In this document: in pieces, positions 13,701 through 22,989 of the stretch
Layout of the letters: each line of letters starts with the position of its first letter
Position numbering within the stretch: the stretch's first letter is position 1
Assembly (NCBI GenBank): GCA_033675545.1
Contig: JAWDGP010003760.1
Coordinates: forward strand, 223,501-287,500
Reading direction: 5' to 3'
Origin: Elysia crispata
Lineage: Eukaryota > Mollusca > Gastropoda > Plakobranchidae
Length of the DNA: 64,000 nt
The notes under the pieces: generated by a model
Databases searched by the model: none
What the model saw: the letters and a program-made list of their open reading frames with translations, nothing else
Told to the model about the DNA's origin: nothing
Translations under genes and position numbers: made by a program

Positions 13701-16700
13701 GTAAGCATGATCACCCATTCAAAGGAAGAGGTTGAAAAGGCATCTTTTTAGATGAAAGGCGAACTTCACAAAATTTAGGGTTATTCCCTCCATGATTTAA
13801 TTACTAATAAAGAGCATTGAATGGAAACAGTTATGTTCCTCTGTCTCAGATGTGGTCAGAAAATCTCTTTTGTTGAAATGAAGTAGTTATCTCAAACAAA
13901 AAAAAAAGGAAACCAAATTAATTTCTTGTTATTCAAGCAGCCCTCATATAGTTCATCTCTCTACTAAGACATGATGTATTCCACTGAAGATCGTTTATGC
14001 AGGGGAGCTGATAGAATGGATTCCACTGTTTATGCTGTTATTAAAGCAGCCCTCATATAGTTCATCTCTCCACTAAGACCTGGTGTAATCCACTGACGAT
14101 TATTTTTGCGGGGCAGCTGATAGGATGGAGATTTGATTACCAAAGAAAAAAAAATGTGTATATATAAAAGTAGAAGACACCGCATGATTTTTCTCAACAC
14201 TGTTAGTGTTGAAAGCGGATAATTTTAGTTGATACAAGAGACATGTGGGGAATTGAAGTTCAAAAAGAGTTAAAGCACAAAGTTGGAAGCTACGAGCTCT
14301 ACTAAAATTTGTTGATAGTGTCTCAAGCAATAGGTTCTGCAAGAAGGCACAAGGATGTGAATTTTGAATTAAAAAAGGGAAACATAAACATGATAAAACA
14401 TTTTACAATAAAGTTATACTAGTTCTGCTAAAATATTTGAAATGTTTCTGATTGTTAAACTGAACTCAAAATTTTCCACAAAGCGGCACAACTATTTGTG
14501 AAGTAGCATTCCATATACCTTAACCCTAGTAGTGCGCACCCATTATATTAAAACTTTGGGCTGAGACTCCGAGCCAGGTCCTGCAGCGCCATTATTATTA
14601 GTGGTTGGCTGGCGGGCTTGTTTGAAAGGCCATTATCTTCTAAACAATCCACTTATATACTGGGCACACTTTAAATCTTTTCTAAGAATACCAACTAATG
14701 AAAAAGTGACAATTTCGCCCTCTTTGAACTACTGGGAAGTGATCGAGAGGCCCTGAGTTGTAAAAAGCAAATTGCAATTTAGGCATGTCTGTCGGAACCA
14801 TGTTACGAGATGGGCAGTTGAAGTTATTGATACATAGGGAACCTGCTTCCTTTGCATGTGTTTGTTACAATGACCAAAGAGCAAATAAAAGAACTAGACA
14901 GTGGTGACTTTACCACATAGCCCTTACCACATGGCCCTTCCCTTACTTGCCCCCACCCCACCTTATCCTCCATCCCCAATACTGAGTCCTGACAAGGACT
15001 TGGCGTGACCACTGCCCTCAGACTTTCTGGAATCATGTGGATTGCAGCTAGTAGTGGTGTTTGATATAACGTAATGTGATTGGCAAGTTTTTGCAATAGC
15101 ATTAGACTAAACGAATCTTGTTACCGGTCAATCACATCACAGCCTCTTGTTACTGTAAAGCCGAGTAAGAAGGGGAGGAGTTAACTGAGATGTCAAGAGT
15201 TGAGAGCATGGTGTGTGTTTGTGTAGGGTATCAAGCCTTGGCCTTTATTGTTGGTGATTTTGATGTGCAGTCAGCTGTCACTATGTGTTGAATAGCAGGA
15301 AAGTATAGGCTGGTGTTCAGATTGTGTTCACACACACTAAATTAATTATGTATGTGTTTACTTACTTACTTACTGCCCTTTTTGCCGTAGGCAATTAGGG
15401 CAGCATAAAAATTTGCATTCAAGACTTCCTTTGTCTTGCCAGTGGCTTCCTTTCGGCTTTCACCACTGCCAATCATACAAGCGCCCTGAGGGCCCTCAGA
15501 AAGCCTCTTCCGCGAGTTATAAAGGTTGTTTGTTGCTGTTTCTGTAACAATATCATTTTTACAAGATAGAGTTGTTACCCCTATGCTAAACCTACAAGTA
15601 GGGGGAGGGGGTGGATCGTATCTAGTCTGGCCTCTATCCTTTGACCTGTCCGGCTTGGGTGGCCCTACCAGGAGCACGAGGCTCTCGCCGGCATAGCTCT
15701 CAGGGTTATCAAGGCACGCAAGCTCGCTCACCTCGTCAAGGTAACGATCCGTGAGGAGATGTATGTGTTTACTTTCAGGCAAATCCAAGCTTTCATCAAA
15801 GGAATTGCTAATTATTGTAAACTGAAATTATCGTATCCAATCAACTTCTCTTTGAAAACTTTACTCCAAGCCCATGTCTATAAATGGTCCTTTCATAAAC
15901 ACTTAGAACCATGAAATGTGTGTAATGCATCCTTATTTTTTACAGTCTCTTTCAATAGGAACTGTAGTAACAAGCTATGACCATGTAATTCATTTCCTGC
16001 TCCTTGTTTTCCTTTTTCAGTGGAAAGATGCTCCACCTGAGAGTCTGATGGACACAAAGTTACGTTGTGTATTTGAGCTTCCAGATGCACCCCAGGTGCA
16101 GATGACTCCTGAGTCTGCCAGACAAACTGAGGGGGGTGCTAGTATTTTTGTAAGTTATGCTTTACTTTGTTTTTTTAAGGGGCGCTTATTTAAGTTTTCA
16201 GTGTGACACATTTGATAGGAAAAATTACTGTGTGCATAAGTTCCAGTTTTCTGCATTGGGGCATCAGGTTGCCTCATACATTGCTAATGAGAGGCTATAT
16301 GAAATCAATTTAATTGGTAATTGAGAATGTTGTATAGAAGCATTTTTTAGCCTTATTATTTTTTTTGTATTGTGCTTACAGTGATACACTGTTTAATCCC
16401 AGCACAATCACTCAAGTTGACTAAGGATAAGTATCCTATGAAACCTCTGAATTTCCATAGATTCCTTAGCCACTGTTGCATTTCTTTTCACTATTTTTCT
16501 CCTCTGCAATATTGCCAGGCTTCGGTCAAGATTTTTGGTCTTGATTTGGCTGTCTCATTTTGTAAATATTAATAACACCAGGGTCAATGCAAAATTTAGG
16601 AGGCGGAGATGTGTATATCTCATCACATATTTCATTTAACGATAAAAAAGCTTGAATCAAACTTTAGAAGTATTAAAGTTTGTAGCATCCACTTATTTTG

Positions 16701-19700
16701 AGACACATGCCAAGTTAAAAAAAATCTGAAGGTTTTCTTTTTTTTTTTTTTTAATCAGTGTCCGGGGTTTATTGACAATATATGTTTGCTAGAGCAACAT
16801 TTTCTTTTTCAGGCTTCACCCATGGTAAGATACTCGTTGGGCATTCTTACTAATTTTTCAGTGCTGGCTTTTTTAAGTTACTAATGAAAAACAACTGTTT
16901 TGAAATATATATTAGTTGTTGAGGTAGAGCTTCAGTTAGCTATGGTAATTTGTAAACTTTAGAAATTTAAACTTAGTGGATCCTTGGACAAAGAACTTGT
17001 AATCGTAAGAAAAGTATGACCCATTAGAAATGTCATCTTTATTCAGGGATCAATGTACTAAGAGATGATAATCAAATTGATGTCTATTAAAGTAATCACA
17101 AAAGAGGGGAAATCTTTTTGTGTGTGATTTAACGATTTCTAACGGAATTTTTTTCTGCATGAACTGTCAAAATTGTTAAAAGGCAAATTCATGGTTGGAA
17201 TATTTCTCTCTTTTTTTTTTATAGGAGGAGTCTCTCTCATTTGATTAGGTTATGCACAAGTGTAAACTCTTAGTATACAGTAAGACATGAAAAAAAAAGG
17301 GCTGCCAAATGATCCTTAAAATGGAAGTCAACCAACTGTGTTTCTTAATTAAGAGTAAAGCTGTGAAAACCTGTGTCCCCAAAAATATCATTTAAAAATC
17401 TGTCTACTGTTTGGCCCTAACATACTGTTGTTTTAATTAATTTTTTTTTAATGAGTAATTCTTAATATCGTTTGTTTTGTTTTGTTTTTTATTGTTAATT
17501 GCTTTTATTAGGCTCATCTCACCGAAAAAGGAGACTTGGCAATCCAGTCATCCAATTTTAATGCGGTTTACAATACTGTCATACTTTTATTATCATATGT
17601 AAATCCATTTTCTCTAGAAATTGATAGTATGATATGTAGACCTCTAAGCTCTGAAGGCTGTTTTGAAACTGCACAGGCCTCGCATTTTTTCATCAAGATG
17701 GGTTCATTATAGCACTCCTGGGCTCTTCTCCTTATGTGGATGTTGCTGTATTTATTTAAGTACTGATTTCATCCTCAGGAAACTCATTTATACTTGCGCT
17801 ATTCTTGATGCCATTCCAGTATTGTTGTGCCCATAGCTTGATAACCAAGTACATAAGTATATGAATTGATCCCTTTGCCCATGTTTATTCCTATTGATTA
17901 AGATATTGATCTGTGATCATTCATTTTTTTGACTGATGACCATGACTTCTGTCTTTTTGCTGTTAAATTCAAACCCTTTCTTTCTGCTTTCTTCTTCCAC
18001 AATGTCTAGTAATCAATGCAAGTCTTTGTTTTCTGCAATTAACACAGTGTCATCTCAAGTTGTTTAAGTTGTGCCTTCGTACTTTAATTCCTGGGTATTC
18101 ATCTACGTTTCACTATAGAGAGAAAAAAGGTATGTGGACAGCACACACCCTTGCTCACACCACACTATATTGTTTGAAAGGATCCTCATCAACTCACATT
18201 GCAGCTGCCTGTTCCTAGTATATTTTTTTATGAGAGGTAGACCTTATTACACAGTGATAAAAGAGCATAAATATGCCAGATCTATTTTTTTATCATTATA
18301 CGAAGAACTCATAATTTTGTTCAGCTCAAGTTTATATATCCGACTTCCTATCTCTGCATAGGAATAATAGAGAATTTAAGTCCAAAATATTCGATTGTAC
18401 AGTCGAGTCCGATTATTTTAAAAAATATTATTAAAAGACTTCAAATTATCAGGATGCATAGAGTAAGAGATTAAAAATAAAATGTGGATGATAGATGGGG
18501 AATGTCATTCTAGTGTGTGAGGAGTGCTACGACAATACGTCACCTGGTCCCTGGACCTAACCCCTTTCCCTTTCCTTTTCTTAGCCTTATTGCAGACTCT
18601 TGCCAGTAACACACATACACACACCAGAATCGCTTGCCAAACTAAGTATAGCACTACTTTGTTTTACAAGCCGGGAAGTGCTTTCAGAATAAAAAAAATC
18701 ATGCCAAAATAGCTTTGAATTTACCAGATCCTTTCAGGCTAACCGATATTTTTAATAAAGCTTAAAGAGAGAAATGTTCAGTAAAATTAAAAGACTTCGA
18801 AATATCCAAGAATTCAAACTATCTGGATTCAAATTATTTAGACTCGACTGTTTATTCTCAGGCAACAATGTAAAATGTTAACATTTTAAACTTAGAATTA
18901 GTTTTTCTAAACAAAACGAATCAAAGCTTACTTGCTTAGGTATGCTGCTTCTAGCTTTCCCATGCAAAAGCAAGTTACCTTATGAAAACTTAATGTGCAT
19001 TTGAAATGTTCAGAATAAGTATTTGACTGAAATATGTCTCTTTTGAGAGCTAGTCTTTTTTCTATAACTTCGTCCCCAATCCTCCTAGACCCCTCCCCTG
19101 AGTTCCTAAGGCAGATACAGAAAATTGAAAGAGAATTAAAGTTTAAGAGAAAAAAGGGAAAAAGAAAACATAAATAATATAAAGAGAAACAGTTTATATA
19201 GTGAAGAGAAGATGGCAGGAGATGGACAATTCTCATTATTTCATGTTTGTTTGTTTTTAAATATTATTTTTACATTTGGTCTTTCACTGATTCATCCTTT
19301 TGTAGGAGCTTGTTGTGCAGATTTCATTATTTAAAGTAAAACCCCTAATTCTATACTTTCTAAATCTATAATTATAAAAAAAATTGTAAATGCTCAACAT
19401 GAGGCTATGGATTCACTGAAAAGGTATCATGAGAGAATATTTGTACTAACGTGATCCTGTAAAGATCTCTGAATAGATTGGGATTTTTGTAAAATAGCAA
19501 ATTATTTTGATTGTGAAGATTTATGTGTACAAGAGATATATTAACAAACCTGAGATTGATAGGGTTCTGAGTCCAATGGTTTCGTTTCAAACTTGAACTT
19601 TTGTCTTTCTTCATAGAACCTTGTTTTTTTTTTTTGCATCCCAAGTTTTCAAGTTAAGTTGTACAAACATTCTGGAAATTCCCAGTTAGAAATAAAAGCA

Positions 19701-22679
19701 AAATAAGTGCACTAAATTATGAATTTATTCATAATTAAAAGGGAATTTTCTGATTACTTTTGCTTTTGATTCAGTTTTGTTTTTTGCTTGAATTAGTATT
19801 TTTAGATGCAGTATTATGTCTCTTAGACCTCCGTGTAAATTTCTATCAAGCATTTTTAATCTTAGCTTTAATTTCAAATAACAGAACAATTTCTACGGAA
19901 CTTCTCGCAACTATTCAAGAGAAATGGCTAAAAAGAGTGCTAAAGGTAAAAAAGGTAGATCTAAGGCTGGCTCTAAAGGTGATCGAATTAAGAAAAGCAA
20001 AATTGCTGAGTCTAAAGTGTCTCAACTACAAAAATGTGTACTAATGAAATTAAACAAAGGAAAGCTGACCCTCAGCATAACTGGAAATTTTAGCAACAGC
20101 TTGTCACCTTTGGAAAGTCCAGAAGATTCTGTCTTAAATATGTATGGTCCAGACAGATCTGCACAACAGTTGCAATTTATAAGCAAAAATTTCAAAAAGA
20201 CATCTGCTCTTGATGAAGTGAAGAAGTATTTAACCATGCAAAATATTATGGAAACTTCATTTATGGAAAATGCTAGGATAGGCAAAGAAATTCAAGCAGA
20301 AGCTTCCTCAATGTTTAAAAATTCTTTGGGGCTTCCTGAAAACACTATGTCTAAAATCTCCTCAACAGTTAGTGATAGAGCATCCTTAAACTCATTCTTA
20401 GGTTTAAGCACAGCAGATTTATATACCATATTAAATCCAAAGTGGACAAGTGTCTTTAGAGGCTCAATGCAGGAAATTATACAGAATATTGAAAATGAAC
20501 GGGAAGAGGAGTCCAGAGAGAACAAGTCCGACTTTGTGACTGGAAGCACATGCTCTTTGGTAAGCCATCATCTCCTGCAAATCCAAAAAATATTTATCCC
20601 AACATATTATTTTGTAGAAGTGATAAGTGTTATTTGATTTGTTTATTCTTGTGCGGATAAATAGTATTAAGCCACTGATAGCTATAGCCTCATTTATTTT
20701 AAGTAGAAGTGAAAAAAATAAAATTTTGATTGTGATTTTATTTTTAGTATTTCTTTCCTTTTGTTAGAATGACAGTGCTCTTGATTCATCATTAAAGAAA
20801 ACAGATTCGCCCAAGGTATGGTTAAAAAAATCAAGATCTAATGTTTGGCATATTTACAAATCCATTTGCAACACAAAAATAGTTCTAAGAAATGAAGCTA
20901 TTATCGTTTATTTAGTCATTGTAGGAGTAGAGCCTCAAACTATTTTTTATGTGCTTATCTTTTTTTCAAAGAGCAAAAGCACCAACCTCTAGAAAGCATG
21001 ATCAATTTCTTGCTCTTGGTCATTTTTGTTTTGTTTTCTTGAGCTAGGTAGGAAACTTTCCCTGCTCTTATCATGAATGCAATGATTTCTGTATATGAAC
21101 TTTCTGCCTTGGAGCATTTTCAGTCTATGATCCAACAATTGCCGCAAAAGATAATTTTCTCTTAATTTTACTTCTCTAAAAACATTTCTTTGACCTAAAA
21201 TTTATGAACCCCTTTGTAAGAGAAGGTAATAGAAAAGATTGTCCATCTTGGAAGCTCTGTACTTTTATCTAAAAATTGAGTGCCCCTGTCCTTTGAATTA
21301 TATGAAGGGCTAATCTGTCATTTGTTCACTTTGTAAAAATTCTTTAGAGAGCCAGTCCATCAAGTGGAGATGAACTCAGAAAACTTCACCATGAGATCAA
21401 GAAGGCACAAGCAGAAATTGCATCTCTGAAGACTGAAAACAGTCAGTTAAAGGTAGCCTACCATTTTTGTTTTGGTATAAAGTTTGTTTCACGAATTTAC
21501 CTTTTTTGAAATACTATTTTAAATAGAGAAACAATATTGATATGGGGGGAAAGATAAAAATGTTGCAGCAATATCTTTGGTGTTGCATTGTTGCAATGAT
21601 GTCTTCTGCATTGCATGTAAGATTTGTCATCATTATTTTATTTTTTATTAAGTACTAGATGTATGCTTTGTGCTCCATTAATTTTATATCATTGTTTTGT
21701 AGCACTTTAAAATAAGGGTACGCTGTAAAGACTTGAGTTTAGTTGGCTCTGTGTGAAATCAAAGATTTCAAATTCATGGGTTTATTTGAAATACTTAGTT
21801 GTATACTTCATCTTCCATCTAGTTTAAATTAAAAACAGTAGTCTCAGAATAAAAGCTGGCCAGATAAATGCACACTGTAGTGGTCTGGCAGATTTTTAAC
21901 TTGTAATCAGTATACTCTAAACAAATGCTACACCACCTGAACACCCCCTTTGAAATTGGTAGTGATTACCAGTAAAATACGAAAAAGGAAGATATAGCCA
22001 CACTTAGTGTAGGAATGGCTCTGAATTATCACACGGCAAGAAGTTATGTCTCTTTGTAAACTCTGCAAGCATAATTAGGTGCATTTACATACATAGTGAA
22101 AGGCAAGGGAAGGAGGGCAGGGGCTGAATCGCCCTAAACCTGTGGGATGGATGATTTAAGTATTGAAGGTACAAGTAGGGGATCAATTAGGATAGGTCAC
22201 AAGCAAGATGATGTAAATTCACTGCCATAGAGATACTCCCTTAAAAAAAAGCGTATTGCATATTGATCATTTTTTTTATTACTTTTCATAAAGACACATA
22301 GGCAATTGAAGTCTATGTGCGTTTAACCGGAGGCTACTGTGATTCAGCTAGGCATATTTGAGGAAGAAAAAAGATGTATGAAATCCCTGACAGTTTTATT
22401 CTCAGATTAATGAGGTACTAGTAGTCTAATTATCTGATGTTACCATACACTTTTAGGCATAGATAAATTATTCATCTCAGTAAATTTGATTTTTTTTTTA
22501 ATGGTTATCCTCAGGATGAAGGTGTCCGCTTGCGCAAGGTAGCAATTACTGATACGGTTATGTCCACACCCAGTCACTCAAATGAAACATCGACCACCCA
22601 AGTCAGCGCCTTTCCCCCTGTGGTGTACATAATTGCTGCAATCATCCTTGGTCTCATCATTGGCAAATTCATTCTCTGA
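1659..22679 (+). CDS. VAP family protein (VAMP-associated ER tether), whole gene span
   Basis: VAPs are ER tail-anchored proteins whose cytosolic MSP domain binds FFAT motifs of lipid-transfer and tethering partners at membrane contact sites. Eight exons join in phase: 1659..1716, 8673..8825, 9989..10095, 16021..16149, 19885..20559, 20768..20815, 21348..21452 and 22515..22679. The product is 479 aa with exon 5, or 254 aa without it, the latter matching the usual VAPA/VAPB length of about 245. The MSP domain spans about residues 7-127 and has the FFAT-contacting K87 and M89 and the RYCVRPNSG segment. P56 falls at the same residue number as the human VAPB proline mutated in ALS8. A coiled coil and a tail anchor with a GxxxG motif follow. 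The start ATG has context AAACATGG. VAPA and VAPB cannot be told apart; invertebrates usually have one VAP. Exon 5 is odd and is treated separately. Confidence 0.95.
1775..1895. repeat. CTAGAT hexamer cluster (intron 1)
   Basis: Overlapping CTAGAT/TCTAGA/AGATCT hexamers, partly degenerate, begin about 60 bp after the exon 1 donor. Because TCTAGA and AGATCT are palindromes, the array looks the same on both strands. A second, shorter cluster lies at 2049..2095. Isolated copies recur across the window, for example near 3717, 11645, 31578, 42475, 47455, 52150 and 57320. Confidence 0.9.
2226..2254. repeat. Inverted-repeat arm (left), CCAACCGGTGTTGG core
   Basis: The segment contains a CCAACCGGTGTTGG core that is itself nearly palindromic, preceded by GTGTGCTTATT. 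Its reverse complement matches 4014..4042 with few mismatches, and the core recurs twice more to 4106. A diverged partial copy, with CCCAACCAGTGG, lies at about 2277..2290. It could be one end of a 1.8-kb non-autonomous element or a member of a dispersed short repeat family. Confidence 0.6.
2345..2557. mobile_element. 213-bp MITE with 26-bp TIRs and 8-bp target duplication
   Basis: The first 26 bases, beginning GGAAAGAGTACC, match the reverse complement of the last 26 with two mismatches. The element is flanked on both sides by an identical 8-bp ATTTTATT (2337..2344 and 2558..2565), a perfect target-site duplication. The interior has no transposase, so it is non-autonomous. An 8-bp duplication suits hAT, P or Merlin; the GG start of the TIR is closer to Merlin, but the superfamily is not settled. 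It lies in VAP intron 1, inside the interval bounded by the inverted repeats at 2226 and 4014. Confidence 0.85.
4014..4106. repeat. Inverted-repeat arm (right), three copies of the CCAAC-CGGTTGG unit
   Basis: Three units are visible at about 4014..4042, 4046..4076 and 4083..4106. The first two match the reverse complement of 2226..2254 and are followed by AATAAGCA. The third is inverted relative to the second around an ATACTTCTAT spacer, so the pair can fold into a hairpin. It lies in VAP intron 1. Confidence 0.6.
4107..8672 (+). other. Rest of VAP intron 1, little recognised
   Basis: This is AT-rich intronic DNA with several poly-T runs. It holds a direct repeat of about 39 bp (7164..7201 and 7279..7317, both containing GAATTCCACAAACATT), 116 bp apart. 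Open frames here are short, lack splice context and match nothing I know. A polypyrimidine tract ending TTTTTGTTTCAG at 8661..8672 closes the intron. Confidence 0.6.
8673..8825 (+). CDS. VAP exon 2 (MSP domain core)
   Basis: The exon encodes residues 20-70 (51 codons) and carries one split base at each end. It contains GPFTDVV, the [19 protein letters not shown] segment with P56, and the strand ending SITVA. The TTTGTTTCAG acceptor and the GTAGAT donor bound it. This is the most conserved stretch of the family and establishes the identification on its own. Confidence 0.96.
9989..10095 (+). CDS. VAP exon 3 (FFAT-binding strand)
   Basis: The exon encodes residues 71-106: [20 protein letters not shown] followed by QSMFAPDN. 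K87 and M89 of KHKFMVQ correspond to human VAPB K87 and M89, which contact the FFAT core, so ligand binding should be intact. The acceptor is TTTGTTTCAG, the donor GTGAGT, and the end is phase 0. Confidence 0.96.
10096..11699 (+). other. VAP intron 3, first part
   Basis: Intronic DNA with an uninterrupted run of 15 G directly after a T run at 10371..10395. Between about 10850 and 11400 the base composition shifts to higher GC with CpG, suggesting an old insertion; no family was recognised. A CTAGAT hexamer lies near 11645. Confidence 0.45.
11750..12280 (+). mobile_element. hAT-like transposase relic (DNA transposon)
   Basis: Translated pieces resemble hAT-type transposases. Around 11790-11935 a frame reads [14 protein letters not shown] then [13 protein letters not shown], similar to the N-terminal region of BED-type hAT proteins. 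Around 12057-12128 a frame reads [19 protein letters not shown], which fits the start of the hAT C-terminal dimerisation region, and a neighbouring frame continues [20 protein letters not shown]. The pieces lie in different frames with stops, so the gene is dead. Terminal repeats were not found. It lies in VAP intron 3. Recognition is from family resemblance only. Confidence 0.45.
13935..14130. repeat. 109-bp direct duplication in VAP intron 3
   Basis: Two head-to-tail copies begin at 13935 and 14044, each starting AAGCAGCCCTCATATAGTTC and running through CTGATAG-ATGGA. They differ by scattered substitutions, so the duplication is not recent. No coding sense was seen. Confidence 0.8.
15357..15788 (-). 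repeat. GC-rich interspersed repeat fragment of unknown family
   Basis: A block of about 420 bp is clearly richer in GC and CpG than the intron around it. It begins on the plus strand with a run of ACTT tetranucleotides. Read on the minus strand, that run would form a tandem tail at the 3' end, as is common for some LINEs and SINEs. A 140-codon open frame crosses it but gives a low-complexity peptide with no domain, so I treat the frame as incidental. The style, but not an exact family, is familiar from retrotransposon untranslated regions. Confidence 0.4.
16021..16149 (+). CDS. VAP exon 4 (end of MSP domain)
   Basis: The exon encodes residues 107-149 in phase 0-0. It contains [20 protein letters not shown], the last MSP strand, then a linker that begins [15 protein letters not shown]. 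The acceptor is CCTTTTTCAG and the donor GTAAGT. Downstream exons start with the variable linker, where vertebrate VAPA isoforms also differ by splicing. Confidence 0.95.
16759..16824 (+). CDS. Candidate alternative VAP exon 4a (66 nt or 12-nt microexon)
   Basis: Two acceptors share one donor (GTAAGA at 16825). A T-run followed by AATCAG ends at 16758 and gives 22 open codons starting CPGFIDN. TTTCTTTTTCAG ends at 16812 and gives a 12-nt exon encoding ASPM. Both are multiples of three and phase 0-0, so either could be inserted after exon 4 without shifting the frame. The splice sites are strong, but an open frame this short is weak evidence. Confidence 0.3.
17640..18240 (-). mobile_element. 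LINE reverse-transcriptase relic (copy 1)
   Basis: Read on the minus strand, fragments follow the order of a non-LTR reverse transcriptase. A GVRQGCVLSP-like piece lies near 18170. A segment resembling [14 protein letters not shown], then [10 protein letters not shown]-like sequence, follows at about 17940-18060. Near 17700-17740 comes a piece corresponding to the ALECYIEPILMYGCEAW stretch of such elements. The element is truncated at both ends and frame-broken. It belongs to the same family as the relic at 45192. It lies in VAP intron 4. The clade was not assigned. Confidence 0.75.
18400..18850. mobile_element. 451-bp pogo/Tc1-like MITE
   Basis: The element starts CAGTCGAGTC and ends GACTCGACTG, a perfect 10-bp inverted repeat, with further partial complementarity inside. 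The left end is preceded by TA; the right flank no longer shows an intact TA. The CAGT start, the AT-rich subterminal repeats and the TA preference fit pogo/Tigger-type non-autonomous elements. A segment ATTAAAAGACTTC recurs in direct orientation near both ends. It has no coding capacity and lies in VAP intron 4. Confidence 0.6.
19885..20559 (+). CDS. VAP exon 5: 225-residue in-frame insert, unrecognised domain
   Basis: This is an open exon of exactly 225 codons, phase 0-0, between ATTTCAAATAACAG and donor GTAAGC. In its frame a TAA lies at 19879..19881, just upstream of the acceptor, so the frame opens at the splice site as expected of an exon. Residues 150-374 of the long form contain a Lys/Gly/Ser-rich basic stretch ([18 protein letters not shown]) resembling a nuclear or RNA-binding tail, a Ser-rich middle, then a mixed segment with predicted helical character ([16 protein letters not shown]) and an acidic end ([10 protein letters not shown]). 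I recognise no domain and no clear FFAT motif. Without it the protein has normal VAP length, so it is probably alternatively spliced. Reading on through the donor gives a stop 25 codons later. Confidence 0.75.
20768..20815 (+). CDS. VAP exon 6 (linker)
   Basis: A 16-codon exon, phase 0-0, reads [16 protein letters not shown]. The acceptor is TTTTGTTAG and the donor GTATGG. It is Ser/Asp-rich and leads into the coiled coil. Only 208 bp of intron separate it from exon 5. Confidence 0.85.
21348..21452 (+). CDS. VAP exon 7 (coiled coil)
   Basis: The exon has 35 codons, phase 0-0. After RASPSSGDE comes a heptad-like segment, [19 protein letters not shown] then TENSQLK, the dimerising coiled coil of VAPs. 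The acceptor is ATTCTTTAG and the donor GTAGCC. Confidence 0.93.
22515..22679 (+). CDS. VAP exon 8 (tail anchor) and stop
   Basis: The exon has 54 codons plus [12 protein letters not shown] closes the coiled coil, as in vertebrate VAPs. A polar Ser/Thr spacer follows, then the membrane anchor [19 protein letters not shown] at the extreme C-terminus. GLIIG is the GxxxG motif linked to VAP dimerisation. The absence of residues after the anchor fits a tail-anchored ER protein. Confidence 0.96.
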   Translation, partial: DEGVRLRKVAITDTVMSTPSHSNETSTTQVSAFPPVVYIIAAIILGLIIGKFIL

Positions 22680-22968
22680 CAAGCATGTTGAATAATACTG
22701 ATAAGCTATGAAGAGAAGGGGAAAAAAAGATTCTTAAATAGAGAAAGATTTGTTTGTTTCTTTTGTACTTCCAGTATACCAAACACCTAATGTGGACTGA
22801 AAAGTTCAGCATACAAGTGGGCACAGCTAGAGTATGTCTTTGTCTCACTTTTAGTGAGCAATAACCACATATAGTTGAAGAAAAATGATGGTGTGTGCCT
22901 TTTAAGGGTTATCAGAATTATCATTACTTTTTTTTTAATATTATAGCTAAAGTCATAAAAATTCACCT

Positions 22969-22974
22969 AATAAA
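22969..22974 (+). terminator. Candidate VAP polyadenylation signal
   Basis: AATAAA lies 290 bp after the stop, followed within 30 bp by GT-rich sequence (TGGTGTGTGTTTTG), the usual downstream element. Further AATAAA copies occur near 23580, so a longer 3' UTR is also possible. Confidence 0.5.
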
Positions 22975-22989
22975 ACAAGAGACTGGTGT

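Noticed and set aside
19924-20637. A separate single-exon gene for the 237-codon frame
   Set aside because: The frame opens exactly at a splice acceptor, matches the VAP reading phase on both sides and has a canonical donor 26 codons before its stop, so an internal VAP exon explains it better. An alternative start is kept as a finding.
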